Shown here: positions 1 to 7,378 of the stretch, in pieces
Position numbering within the stretch: position 1 is the first letter of the stretch
Layout of the letters: each line of letters starts with the position of its first letter
Translations under genes and position numbers: made by a program
Source of the DNA: Verrucomicrobiales bacterium
Lineage (GTDB): Bacteria; Verrucomicrobiota; Verrucomicrobiia; Limisphaerales; F1-12-MAGs170
Direction of reading: 5' to 3'
Assembly: GCA_005777315.1 (NCBI GenBank)
Contig: SXMN01000210.1
Span: 1 to 32,352, forward strand
DNA: 32,352 nt
The notes under the pieces: generated by a model
What the model saw: the letters and a program-made list of their open reading frames with translations, nothing else
Told to the model about the DNA's origin: nothing
Database searches by the model: none

Positions 1-318
1 ACCTTCCAGCCGTCCGTTGGGAACAGTCCGCACGACCCGACCTCTCCACTCGACCCACTCACGAAAGCACCAATTCAAGGGATTTGAACCGGTCACTGTC
101 TTTTCAGGTTTACCCCGCTCTTTCTGAGGTCAGAGGTTTGGTTCCGTGTGTTTAGCCGCCCCTTATGGTCGGCGAGCCGACGGTTCCCGTCCTGCGAGGG
201 CGGGTTATTCATGTGTTCGGTTGATTCGGTTCACGCGGGTGTCGCAAGGCACCCGCGTTTCCGTTTCACACTCAGGCTGCCAGAACCTGGCTTGGTTTAG
301 AAGGTTTCCCCTTGTCCT
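1..318. other. Non-coding left edge with one hairpin
   Basis: No convincing gene lies in these 318 bases. The only long open frame (146-337, +) is rich in Arg and Ser, has no domain I recognise and runs into the end of the NHL gene on the opposite strand. The one clear structure is the hairpin at 233-258, annotated separately. A stretch near 80-95 resembles a reversed tRNA T-loop, but no cloverleaf forms around it. Confidence 0.5.
233..262 (+). terminator. Possible intrinsic terminator, plus strand
   Basis: Perfect 9-bp GC-rich stem (ACGCGGGTG at 233-241, CACCCGCGT at 250-258) with an 8-nt loop, followed on the plus strand by TTTCCGTTT. The tail is T-rich only in the plus direction, so it would stop transcription entering from the left edge. 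It could also slow the minus-strand NHL transcript, which ends at 319, but that side has no T tract. Confidence 0.4.
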
Positions 319-1602
319 TCACGGCCACAATCGTTGAAACGCGATCTTCCGGACGAAACCATAGTCGCTCTCGGTGATCAGGATGTTTCCCTGATGATCC
401 ATCGTCACGCTACGGGGTTCGCTTATCTTGATTCCCGGCGAGAAAAACCAATCTCCGTCACCGCCATGCGTTCTGCCGCCGGCACCATCAAGAAACAGGT
501 GAATGATCCCGTCTGGATCGACGTACCACACCTGGCTTCCCTCGTGGGTGGCCAGCAAATAGCCTCCATGAGGCATCAGCCAGATGCCCCGCACTCCCGC
601 CAGACCGGTATCACTGGCGGCGAATCCGTCCCCGCCGCCGCTTGTTGTTCCGTTGCCAGCGATACGAGTTCGATTGCTGCTCGTTACCCGGTAAACCGCG
701 TTTGCACCCCTATCCGTGGCGATCACATTGCCAGCCTCGTCCACCACTAGATTCCCGAGATCGATAAAATTGTCCCTGAACGTCTTGATGCCGTTGGAAG
801 CAGTCCAGCGCCTGATCTCCGTTTCCGAAGCGAAGTAAGCCAGCGTTTCGTCGTCCCGCACCCAAAGCCCGCGTCCACCCTTGATGCCTTTATCCACCGT
901 GAACAGGGTTGTCAGGATTCCATTGGTGTCAAGGCGGCGCACTTTGCTGTTATCCGTGTCCAGAATGAAAACGGTTCCATCAGCACCCACCCATAATCCG
1001 TTCGGAGCGTTCAGCCGGGCGTTCGTCCCGATGCGAGGTTGGTTCCCGTCGTCGCCGGCTTCGTGCGTCCCTGCCACCGTGTGAATGGTTCCTTCCGGTG
1101 TCACTTTCAGGATTGCGTGACTGTTCTTGTCGGCGATGAAGATGTTTCCCACCATGTCAGCCATGGCGAAATGGGGACGGGAGAGATTCGCCGAATCAGC
1201 CGGGCCACCCTCGAATTCTGGTTGCCAGTAATTCACCAGGTCGTCGTCAAACCGTCCACGTCCGGCGACCGTGCTCAAAATTCCGTAAGAGGCTATCAGG
1301 TTATTGAATCCGGGTGTTCCGCTGGAAATATCCGAGGTCAGCAATCGGAAGAAACGTCGTTCATCGCTGATCGTTACTGGGACTTGGATCGTCCTGGTGG
1401 TTGTGTAGAAGTTCCTTTCAGGCAACCACGGCCCATGAGGTGAAGCGGAGGACTCTACTGTGCAAATCCCGCGAGCGTACACGTTGGTCCAGGAGAGTAT
1501 GCCACTCGCGGATAGCGAGGTAATGCGGAATTCCTGCCCACCCGCACTTCCGGCCATGACGATGCACAGGACTAATATCGTTATCGAAAACTGGTTTCTC
1601 AT
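319..1602 (-). CDS. Secreted NHL-repeat beta-propeller protein
   Basis: Start chosen at 1602 (a Met followed by RNQFSITILVLCIVMAGSAG), because this gives a clean Sec signal peptide of about 23 residues; an upstream Met at 1626 would only lengthen the n-region. The product is about 427 aa. Residues 25-95 look like the small beta-sandwich module common in verrucomicrobial secreted proteins: it ends in RRFFRLL and carries a SASPHGPW segment resembling the usual SxSxxGPW. The rest holds NHL-type blades recognisable by repeats such as NGLWVGADGTVFILDTDNSK, GNVIATDRGANAVYRV and GNILITESDYGFVRKI, which predict a six-bladed propeller. NHL propellers usually bind proteins, peptides or glycans; no catalytic residues are evident. 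It is probably extracellular or surface-bound. There is no operon partner: the next gene begins more than 900 bp away on the other strand. Confidence 0.82.
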   Translation of the reverse strand: MRNQFSITILVLCIVMAGSAGGQEFRITSLSASGILSWTNVYARGICTVESSASPHGPWLPERNFYTTTRTIQVPVTISDERRFFRLLTSDISSGTPGFNNLIASYGILSTVAGRGRFDDDLVNYWQPEFEGGPADSANLSRPHFAMADMVGNIFIADKNSHAILKVTPEGTIHTVAGTHEAGDDGNQPRIGTNARLNAPNGLWVGADGTVFILDTDNSKVRRLDTNGILTTLFTVDKGIKGGRGLWVRDDETLAYFASETEIRRWTASNGIKTFRDNFIDLGNLVVDEAGNVIATDRGANAVYRVTSSNRTRIAGNGTTSGGGDGFAASDTGLAGVRGIWLMPHGGYLLATHEGSQVWYVDPDGIIHLFLDGAGGRTHGGDGDWFFSPGIKISEPRSVTMDHQGNILITESDYGFVRKIAFQRLWP

Positions 1603-2526
1603 CGAGAACGCGGGAAAGCCTGCCACACGCCCGGCGATTCACAATGTCGAACCACAAGGCACGCATTTCCTTCCCTGAAACTGAACTTCGTACGGAGTTT
1701 GAGGAGAGAGAGGGCCGTTGTCATCCCATTGAATTCAACGCGACTGACCTCAGTTCACGCGGTCAGGATTTCTGAGGCTCGATAATCTCGGAACTCAACT
1801 CCAATCATGGAGCGGCAAGGCCACGACCAACCAAGGACAAACTTGGGCAAATCCGACTTCGGCGTATGGCCATCCTCGAAAAACATCGTCTGTCTGGTAA
1901 GTGCTTCCTCACTCAAAATCCTCCACAGAGTTCAAGTTTCCAGTTGCCTCGGGCTCAGATAAGTGTCCAAGGCTCTTAGTGTTATGCGAATAACCTGCGA
2001 ATAGAATCAGGGCAAGCTCACCAATAACATGCAAAGCCTGAATTCTGAATCTTCGGGTTGGTGATTTCTAACTGGTTCTCTCAAAGGAATCTCGGTCTTA
2101 GTGGCTTCGACTTTTTTCTTTCTAATCGCAAGCTCTATGTTACAAGAAACGCCTCAGGTGGAGAACAGGCTCCTCCTTGAGGTAACGCTAGAGCCGCCTG
2201 CGAGTGCAGGCGGCTCAATTCTTTCAAGTCTTGGAGCCGATCTTCAAAGTTATTCACATCTCTTCCAGAGCGGATGCCAGGAACAACGACAGGCCCGCGC
2301 CGCATCGATTCCCGGAGCCAGCCTGTAGATGAATTCCCAGTTGGCTGGCCGGTCGGCTGAGGCATCACGAGCGGTTGCCTTACTGAGGAGACCGTTGCCC
2401 GACCTTCTGAATTCTCAGCCTCCGCTGATATGACTTCGTCGAACGCCTTCGTTCAGACTTTCAGGAAAATTCTACTTTCGCCGGGAGAGCCCCCAGCTAT
2501 TGTCGCCCGGTTCCCGTAACAACCTT
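1603..2526. other. Long intergenic region with one short hairpin
   Basis: About 920 bases between the divergent NHL and MBL-fold genes. Open frames here (for example 2101-2328 on plus and 2135-2368 on minus) overlap each other, have unconvincing composition and match no family I know. The only structure found is the hairpin at 2191-2216. The region is less GC-rich than the genes, especially 1730-2110. It may hold the two promoters or decayed sequence; I could not pick out a convincing -35/-10 pair. Confidence 0.5.
2191..2216. repeat. Perfect 11-bp hairpin, REP-like
   Basis: GAGCCGCCTGC (2191-2201) and its exact complement GCAGGCGGCTC (2206-2216) flank a 4-nt loop GAGT. The following AATTCTTTC is only moderately T-rich, so it is a poor intrinsic terminator. 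It lies far from either neighbouring gene and could be a dispersed repeat unit. Confidence 0.5.
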
Positions 2527-3588
2527 ATGAAAAAAGCGCTCTTGAGCCTCTCGTTCACAATTGCTCTTGCCTCCATTCCGCACCTTCGCCTCGAAGCTGC
2601 AACCGGTGCGCTTGATATCTACTGGGTGGATGTGGAAGGGGGCGCGGCCACATTGATCGTCACTCCTGCGGGCGAATCCATCCTCATCGACAGTGGAAAC
2701 CCCGGCGGACGAGATCCCGGGCGAATTCACGACGTCGCAAGCAAGGTGGCGGGTTTGCAGCGCATTGACCACTTGATCACCACGCACCTCCACACAGATC
2801 ATTACGGAGGCGCTGCTGAGATTTCCCAACTCATGCCCATCAGCAGCGTTTACGACAATGGCATTCCAGACCAAAATCCTGACAACAATCCCGAAGACAG
2901 AACCTGGCTCCTGAAGATCAAGCCGTATCGCGAGTTCAAAGCCGACAAACGAAACGTCATCAAACCTGGTGATTCGATTCCACTCAAACAGGCTGCCAAA
3001 GGCCTCCCGGTTTCAATTCGCTGCCTGGCTGCCAAACAGGATGTCATCCCTCCCGCTGCAAACGTCCGACTCGCGGCAAATCCCGCCTGCACCGATGCTC
3101 CCACCAGGGAGAAAGACACCTCCGATAACGCCAATAGCATCGTGATGCTCCTTGAAATGGGCGATTTCCAGTTCTTTGTCGCCGGAGATCTGACATGGAA
3201 TACCGAGCGCCAGTTGGTTTGTCCGGCAATACTGGTGCCGCAAGTGGATGTTTATCAGGTGACCCACCACGGTCTCGACGTTAGCAATAATCCGCTCCTT
3301 ATCAGGGCGCTCTCCCCCGCCGTCAGTATCATGAGCAATGGCACCCAGAAAGGATGCGGAGCCGAGACTTTCTCTACTTTGAAGTCCCTCCCTTCCATCC
3401 AGGCGATGTACCAAATCCATCGCAATCTCCGGGCGGACAGCCAGAACAATACCGCCAACGAACACATCGCGAACCTCGAAGCCAGGTGCCAGGCGAACTA
3501 CATCAAACTGTCACTGGAACCATCGGCCAAAACCTACACGGTCAGCATCCCCACCACCGGACATAAACGTGCGTTCACAACAAAGTGA
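2527..3588 (+). CDS. Secreted MBL-fold metallohydrolase (ComEC-like)
   Basis: A predicted zinc-dependent hydrolase of the metallo-beta-lactamase superfamily, 353 aa. The ATG at 2527 is preferred over the TTG at 2500 because it begins a signal peptide (MKKALLSLSFTIALAS, cleavage near residue 25). The metal site is visible: THLHTDH at 86-92 (the HxHxDH motif), FVAGDLTW (Asp ligand) and QVTHHG (His ligand). The layout, starting with IYWVDVEGGAATLI and GESILIDSG, matches the stand-alone relatives of the ComEC/Rec2 hydrolase domain, some of which act on nucleic acids or phosphodiesters. Export suggests an extracytoplasmic substrate, which the sequence does not identify. It stands alone: the next gene starts 312 bp downstream. 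Confidence 0.85.
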   Translation: MKKALLSLSFTIALASIPHLRLEAATGALDIYWVDVEGGAATLIVTPAGESILIDSGNPGGRDPGRIHDVASKVAGLQRIDHLITTHLHTDHYGGAAEISQLMPISSVYDNGIPDQNPDNNPEDRTWLLKIKPYREFKADKRNVIKPGDSIPLKQAAKGLPVSIRCLAAKQDVIPPAANVRLAANPACTDAPTREKDTSDNANSIVMLLEMGDFQFFVAGDLTWNTERQLVCPAILVPQVDVYQVTHHGLDVSNNPLLIRALSPAVSIMSNGTQKGCGAETFSTLKSLPSIQAMYQIHRNLRADSQNNTANEHIANLEARCQANYIKLSLEPSAKTYTVSIPTTGHKRAFTTK

Positions 3589-3900
3589 CTCCGCCTGAGC
3601 GCCATTTATGGAGGGGATCGGTTCGCCGTCTCCCGTAGCATTGCCACCGTTTGCCGACGCAAACAGCGTCGCTTGGGCGCGGCGCACTCCAGACGCTCCG
3701 CGAAGGCTCGAGAGCTGTGACAGCGAAAGGAGTGTGGTCTGTCGCGCCAGCGTATGGAGATGCGCCGATGGCAGGCGGCGCTGTTCGTGCGAGGAAGCTC
3801 GCGCGGAGAGCTGGGGTGGAGCGAGCACTGGAATCATTCGTTTCTTCGGAACTGGCGGACGTCTGAAAAAATATCTACGAATTCAAGCAACTGATCGAAT
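3589..3900. other. Intergenic region, GC-rich, no gene supported
   Basis: 312 bases between two same-strand genes. Two plus-strand frames (3608-4066, 3651-3866) stay open, but one overlaps the next gene out of frame and both look like chance frames in GC-rich DNA rich in Arg, Ala and Ser codons. The last 40 bases before the next start are AT-rich, which fits a promoter for the PQQ protein. I saw no hairpin terminator for the upstream gene. Confidence 0.4.
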
Positions 3901-5400
3901 ATGCACGCTCCCCATTATCCCAGCCTCTCCCGCATCCTGCTCAGCTCGGTTTTATCAACCCTTCCGTTGTTTGGCGTGGCTCAGCCTCATTGGCCACAGT
4001 TTCGCGGTCCAAACGGCTCGGGGAATTCGCCCACGGGTGATCCGCCTGTCGCTTTCAGCTTGGTGAACAATGTGGCGTGGAAGATCGCCACGCCGGCTGG
4101 TTTCTCCTCGCCGTGCGCCTGGGGAAGGCAAGTCTTTGTGACCGGATACGAAGGGAAGCAATTGCTCACAATGGCCGTGGACCGGAGTAACGGACGGGAA
4201 CTCTGGCGGCAGCGCATCACGGTTGAAAAGATGGAGAAGCATCACGCCACCGGCAGTCCGGTCACGTCCACTCCCGCCGCCGATGGCGAACGGGTGTACG
4301 TCTTCTTCGGCTCGTTCGGCCTCGTTGCTTACACGCATGATGGCGTTGAGGCATGGCGGAAGCCGATGCCCACTCCGAAAAACCATTATGGCACTGCGTC
4401 GTCTCCCATACTGCATGGTGATGCGCTGATTCTCGTGGTGGATACGGATGGAGGTGATTCGCATCTGCTGGCGCTCGATCGAAAGACCGGAGAGACACTC
4501 TGGAAACAGGAACGTACGCGTTTCCCGGCGGGCTGGTCCACGCCAATCGTGTGGTCGCATGACGGAATTGAGGAAATTGTGATCACAGGCACGGGACGGC
4601 TGGTGGCTTATGACTCGAAGACTGGCGCCCAGCGTTGGTGGGTGGACGGATTTCCACAAGAGACGGTCAATTCACCTGTGATAGGTGGCGGAATGCTCTT
4701 CGCGAGTTCGGCGGCATTGGGAGGACGTGGGAATGAAAAGTTTGATCCAAACATGTGGCGTGAACTTCTGAAGATGGATCAAAACAAGGACGGCAAGTTG
4801 CAGTTCGAGGAGATACCGGATGACTTCAAGCTCGTACTCCGCCCAGAGTTGCCGAAGGACCATCCGGGCTATGCGTTTCCAGCACCGTTCAAGGGGATGT
4901 TCAAAGACTCCGACACGGATAAGGACAACGCTTTCAGCGATGCGGAATGGAAGGTTGCTTCGGAGTCGTTTGAATCATTTACCAAGCCGATCCTCATGGC
5001 GGTGCGGCCGGGGGGGAAGGACGATGCCAGGAATAGCGTGGCATGGGAAACCCGCCGGGGAATAGCCGAAATTCCGTCACCTCTCTACCATGACGGTGGC
5101 ATTTACATGGTGCGCGACGGCGGTGTTTTGACGTGCGTCGATTCAAAAGACGGAACAGTGCGCTATCAGGAGCGATTGGGTGTGGGCGGGCAGTATGTTG
5201 CTTCGCCAGTGGTGGCGGGTGGCAGGATTTACGTGGCGTCGCAGTCAGGCACGGTGATCGTATTGAAACCAGGTGGAGCGTCGTTGGAGATCCTGTCAAA
5301 GAATGATCTTGGCGAGGCAATCAATGCCACTCCGGCGATCGTGGAAGATAAGCTGATTGTAAGATCAGCGGGCAATCTCTACGCGTTTGGGCCCAAATGA
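3901..5400 (+). CDS. Secreted PQQ-like propeller protein with EF-hand pair
   Basis: A 499-aa protein with an N-terminal signal peptide (hydrophobic 11-26, cleavage near AQP at 27-29), then the WPQFRGPNGSG hallmark (31-41) of the BamB/PQQ-like propeller proteins common in planctomycetes and verrucomicrobia. Blades show typical motifs: LALDRKTGETLWKQE, LVAYDSKTGAQRWW and LTCVDSKDGTVRYQERL. Between blades, at roughly 280-360, sits an inserted EF-hand pair: DQNKDGKLQFEE (293-304) is a canonical Ca2+ loop with acidic positions 1, 5 and 12, and DTDKDNAFSDAE (338-349) a second. This predicts calcium-stabilised folding or binding in the periplasm or outside the cell. True PQQ-dehydrogenase active-site motifs are not evident, so enzyme activity is not claimed. 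A homologue without EF hands lies at 28686-30008. Confidence 0.85.
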   Translation: MHAPHYPSLSRILLSSVLSTLPLFGVAQPHWPQFRGPNGSGNSPTGDPPVAFSLVNNVAWKIATPAGFSSPCAWGRQVFVTGYEGKQLLTMAVDRSNGRELWRQRITVEKMEKHHATGSPVTSTPAADGERVYVFFGSFGLVAYTHDGVEAWRKPMPTPKNHYGTASSPILHGDALILVVDTDGGDSHLLALDRKTGETLWKQERTRFPAGWSTPIVWSHDGIEEIVITGTGRLVAYDSKTGAQRWWVDGFPQETVNSPVIGGGMLFASSAALGGRGNEKFDPNMWRELLKMDQNKDGKLQFEEIPDDFKLVLRPELPKDHPGYAFPAPFKGMFKDSDTDKDNAFSDAEWKVASESFESFTKPILMAVRPGGKDDARNSVAWETRRGIAEIPSPLYHDGGIYMVRDGGVLTCVDSKDGTVRYQERLGVGGQYVASPVVAGGRIYVASQSGTVIVLKPGGASLEILSKNDLGEAINATPAIVEDKLIVRSAGNLYAFGPK

Positions 5401-5490
5401 ACTGGCGGATTTGGGTGATGCTCTCGATTGAGCCAGCCAGGAGAAGTTTGCGAAGGAGGAGGATGGGGGCAATCAGCGGCCACCAAAAGA

Positions 5491-5526
5491 AGCGCGGTGG
5501 CAGAACCGTCTGCCACCGCGCTGGAG
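5491..5526 (-). terminator. Strong hairpin terminator between convergent genes
   Basis: Perfect 14-bp stem: AGCGCGGTGGCAGA (5491-5504) pairs with TCTGCCACCGCGCT (5509-5522) around a 4-nt loop ACCG. Read on the minus strand, the stem is followed by TCTTTTGG (from 5490 downward), a reasonable U tract, so it best fits the end of the minus-strand oxidoreductase gene, whose stop is at 5579. On the plus strand it lies 90 nt past the PQQ gene stop and could work in both directions. Confidence 0.75.
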
Positions 5527-5578
5527 AATTTGAGTGTCTGCCCGCCATCAGCGCGGGCTCGGATCTTTCTGTGCCTTG

Positions 5579-6919
5579 TTAAACGGTGATGCTCTTGCCG
5601 GGGATCGCATGCGGATACCAGCCATCTGCGCCCGGGAGCACTTTGGGGGTTGCGTCCCAGGAGTAGTTATCGGGCATGAGATTGATCTTGGAGTTCAACG
5701 CATCCTTCCATTCGATAACCTTGCCCGAATAGGTCGCCATGCGTCCCATGATCGCGGTGAGGGAACTCTTCGCGCCATTCTCGGCTTCATTGAATGGCTT
5801 GTTGTTGCGGATGGCATCGAAGAGGTCGTCGTGCTCCTGCTGGTAAGGATCAATCTTCTTCTCGGATTTGAAGCGCCACGGATCGCTGGATCCGCGAATG
5901 ATGTGTCCGCTGATGTCGCATGAGCCCTTTGTGCCGACGCAATACTCCGAGACGCTGGACCATGTACCCACCTGATGGCGGCATTGGCTGAAGTTACGTG
6001 AGCCGTCCTCGTACTCAAACTCCACCGCGTGATGATCGAAGATCTCGCCGTAGTCCTGTCCTTTGCGGACTTCGGTGCCTCCCATGCCATGACAACGGAC
6101 GGGGTAGCCATTCTTCACCCAATTGATCACGTCGAGGTTGTGGATGTGCTGCTCGACGATGTGATCGCCGCCGATCCAGTTGAAGTAGTACCAGTTTCGC
6201 AGTTGATACTCCATCTCGGTCAAGGTCCGGCCATATTGAGCCTCCAAATCCTTGCGGAATTTGACCCACGGCGGTGTGCCGTTCCAGTATGACCGCAATG
6301 AAACGATGTCGCCGATGGCACCATCGTGCAGACGTTTTAGAGTTTCGAGGTAACCGGGTTGATGATGACGTTGAAGTCCAACGCCGACTTTGAGACCCTT
6401 CTTCTTCGCCTCCTCAGCCGCCGCGAGGACTTTGCGAACGCCCGGGCCATCCGTGGCAACGGGCTTCTCCATGAAGACGTGTTTACCCTGACGAACAGCC
6501 TCTTCAAAGTGGATCGGACGGAATCCCGGAGGCGTTGAGAGAATGACAACGTCAGCGAGCGCGATGGCACTCTTGTATGCATCAAACCCAATGAATTGGC
6601 GATCGGGCGGAACATCGATGCGGGCTTCGTGCTTGGCATTGAGTTCCTTGAGGCTGCCGTCGAGGCGATCCTTGAACGCGTCCGCCATCGCCACGAGTTT
6701 CAGCGGCCCTTGAGAGTAGGTGGACAATGCCTGATTGGCAGCACCTGAGCCACGACCGCCGCAGCCAATGAGGGCGATCTTGATTTGATCACTGCTCGCG
6801 GCGTGCGCCACGCGCTCGACAGACAGGCCGGCAAGCATGGTTGCGCCGACCACGGTGGAAGTTGATTTGAGGAAGTCACGGCGGTTGACTCCGCCAGCGG
6901 GTTTATTGGGCTCGTTCAT
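5579..6919 (-). CDS. Tat-exported Gfo/Idh/MocA-family oxidoreductase
   Basis: A predicted NAD(P)-dependent sugar or cyclitol oxidoreductase, 446 aa. The start at 6919 gives a Tat signal: NRRDFLKSTSTVVGATMLA at 12-30, with cleavage near AHAAS. The Rossmann fingerprint follows at IKIALIGCGGRGSGA (46-60). EKPVATD (151-157) carries the Lys that is catalytic in this family, and GGDHIVEQHIHNLDVINW holds the conserved active-site His cluster. Tat-exported members of this size are abundant in planctomycetes and verrucomicrobia; Tat export allows folding with cofactor in the cytoplasm. Some relatives act on 3-keto sugars, and a DUF1080 protein, also linked to 3-keto-glycoside hydrolysis, is encoded at 27713, though far away. 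An upstream Met at 6976 is possible but would bury the Tat motif. The gene is monocistronic and ends at the hairpin terminator. Confidence 0.88.
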   Translation of the reverse strand: MNEPNKPAGGVNRRDFLKSTSTVVGATMLAGLSVERVAHAASSDQIKIALIGCGGRGSGAANQALSTYSQGPLKLVAMADAFKDRLDGSLKELNAKHEARIDVPPDRQFIGFDAYKSAIALADVVILSTPPGFRPIHFEEAVRQGKHVFMEKPVATDGPGVRKVLAAAEEAKKKGLKVGVGLQRHHQPGYLETLKRLHDGAIGDIVSLRSYWNGTPPWVKFRKDLEAQYGRTLTEMEYQLRNWYYFNWIGGDHIVEQHIHNLDVINWVKNGYPVRCHGMGGTEVRKGQDYGEIFDHHAVEFEYEDGSRNFSQCRHQVGTWSSVSEYCVGTKGSCDISGHIIRGSSDPWRFKSEKKIDPYQQEHDDLFDAIRNNKPFNEAENGAKSSLTAIMGRMATYSGKVIEWKDALNSKINLMPDNYSWDATPKVLPGADGWYPHAIPGKSITV

Positions 6920-7127
6920 GTTGTGATTTGGTTCAAGGTTCAAGCTCCGGGAACACACCAGTGCTGCATTACACATTTCTCCTGGCCTTATGGCGCATGT
7001 TCCAACCGGAACCGTCGATTACACCAAGTGCTGACGTGCCTGCGGCCTGCGGGCATTCAATTCTTTCCCGCGTTCGAGCTTGGGATGGGGCGCAGCCTAG
7101 CCTCGCCCTGCCCCGGTTGTCCAATAC

Positions 7128-7325
7128 TTAGCGCAGCCGCCGACACAAGCAGTGCATCCACAAGTTGTCGATGAACTTGGCTGTCGGCCAGGAGCGCGGT
7201 TGTGTGCGCAGCACCAGCCGCAGCAGGTTTGGCGTGAGGGCGAGCCAGCGATACTGCTGCGACTGGCTTTCAGCAAAGTCGCGCTCCACCGACAACTTGT
7301 GAATGCGCCGGACACAAGCTGACAC
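7128..7325 (-). CDS. Doubtful small ORF, 65 aa, inside inverted repeat
   Basis: A GTG-initiated frame. Unlike most chance frames here, it has protein-like composition (SQSQQYRWLALTPNLLRLVL) with an amphipathic Leu-rich stretch and a basic C-terminus. I recognise no domain. Its two ends coincide with the arms of the inverted repeat at 7154-7170 and 7290-7306, so it may be a remnant or part of a small repeated element, not a working gene. It would be transcribed away from ppk1. Confidence 0.25.
   Translation of the reverse strand: MSACVRRIHKLSVERDFAESQSQQYRWLALTPNLLRLVLRTQPRSWPTAKFIDNLWMHCLCRRLR
7154..7306. repeat. Inverted-repeat segment, 153 bp, possible small mobile element
   Basis: GCATCCACAAGTTGTCG at 7154-7170 is repeated inverted as CGACAACTTGTGAATGC at 7290-7306: 16 of 17 bases match. 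A further GACACAAG occurs just outside each arm (7142-7149 and 7311-7318) in direct orientation. The layout, terminal inverted repeats around about 120 bp with a small frame inside, resembles a MITE-like or palindromic dispersed element. No transposase is present and no clear target-site duplication was found. Confidence 0.4.
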
Positions 7326-7378
7326 CTAATTGTGACTTGTTTGAAGATCGGAACCGGAGGTAGGTTTCCACCCCCTGT

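Larger units (their letters stand above)
6920..7378. other. Divergent intergenic region with inverted-repeat segment
   Basis: About 460 bases between the divergent oxidoreductase and ppk1 genes. The ppk1-proximal part holds an inverted-repeat segment with a small open frame (7128-7325), listed separately. A weak hairpin (7037-7055, 7 bp with one G-T pair) lies between it and the oxidoreductase. A GGAGG at about 7357-7361 is too far (about 17 nt) from the ppk1 ATG to be an ideal ribosome binding site. Confidence 0.5.

Noticed and set aside
80..140. A stretch resembling the T-loop of a tRNA on the minus strand
   Set aside because: The flanking bases do not form a 5-bp T stem, and no acceptor or anticodon arm could be found around it.
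2215..7067. Shared TCAATTCTTTC after hairpins at 2191-2216 and 7037-7055
   Set aside because: An 11-base match is expected many times by chance in 32 kb; the hairpins themselves are different.
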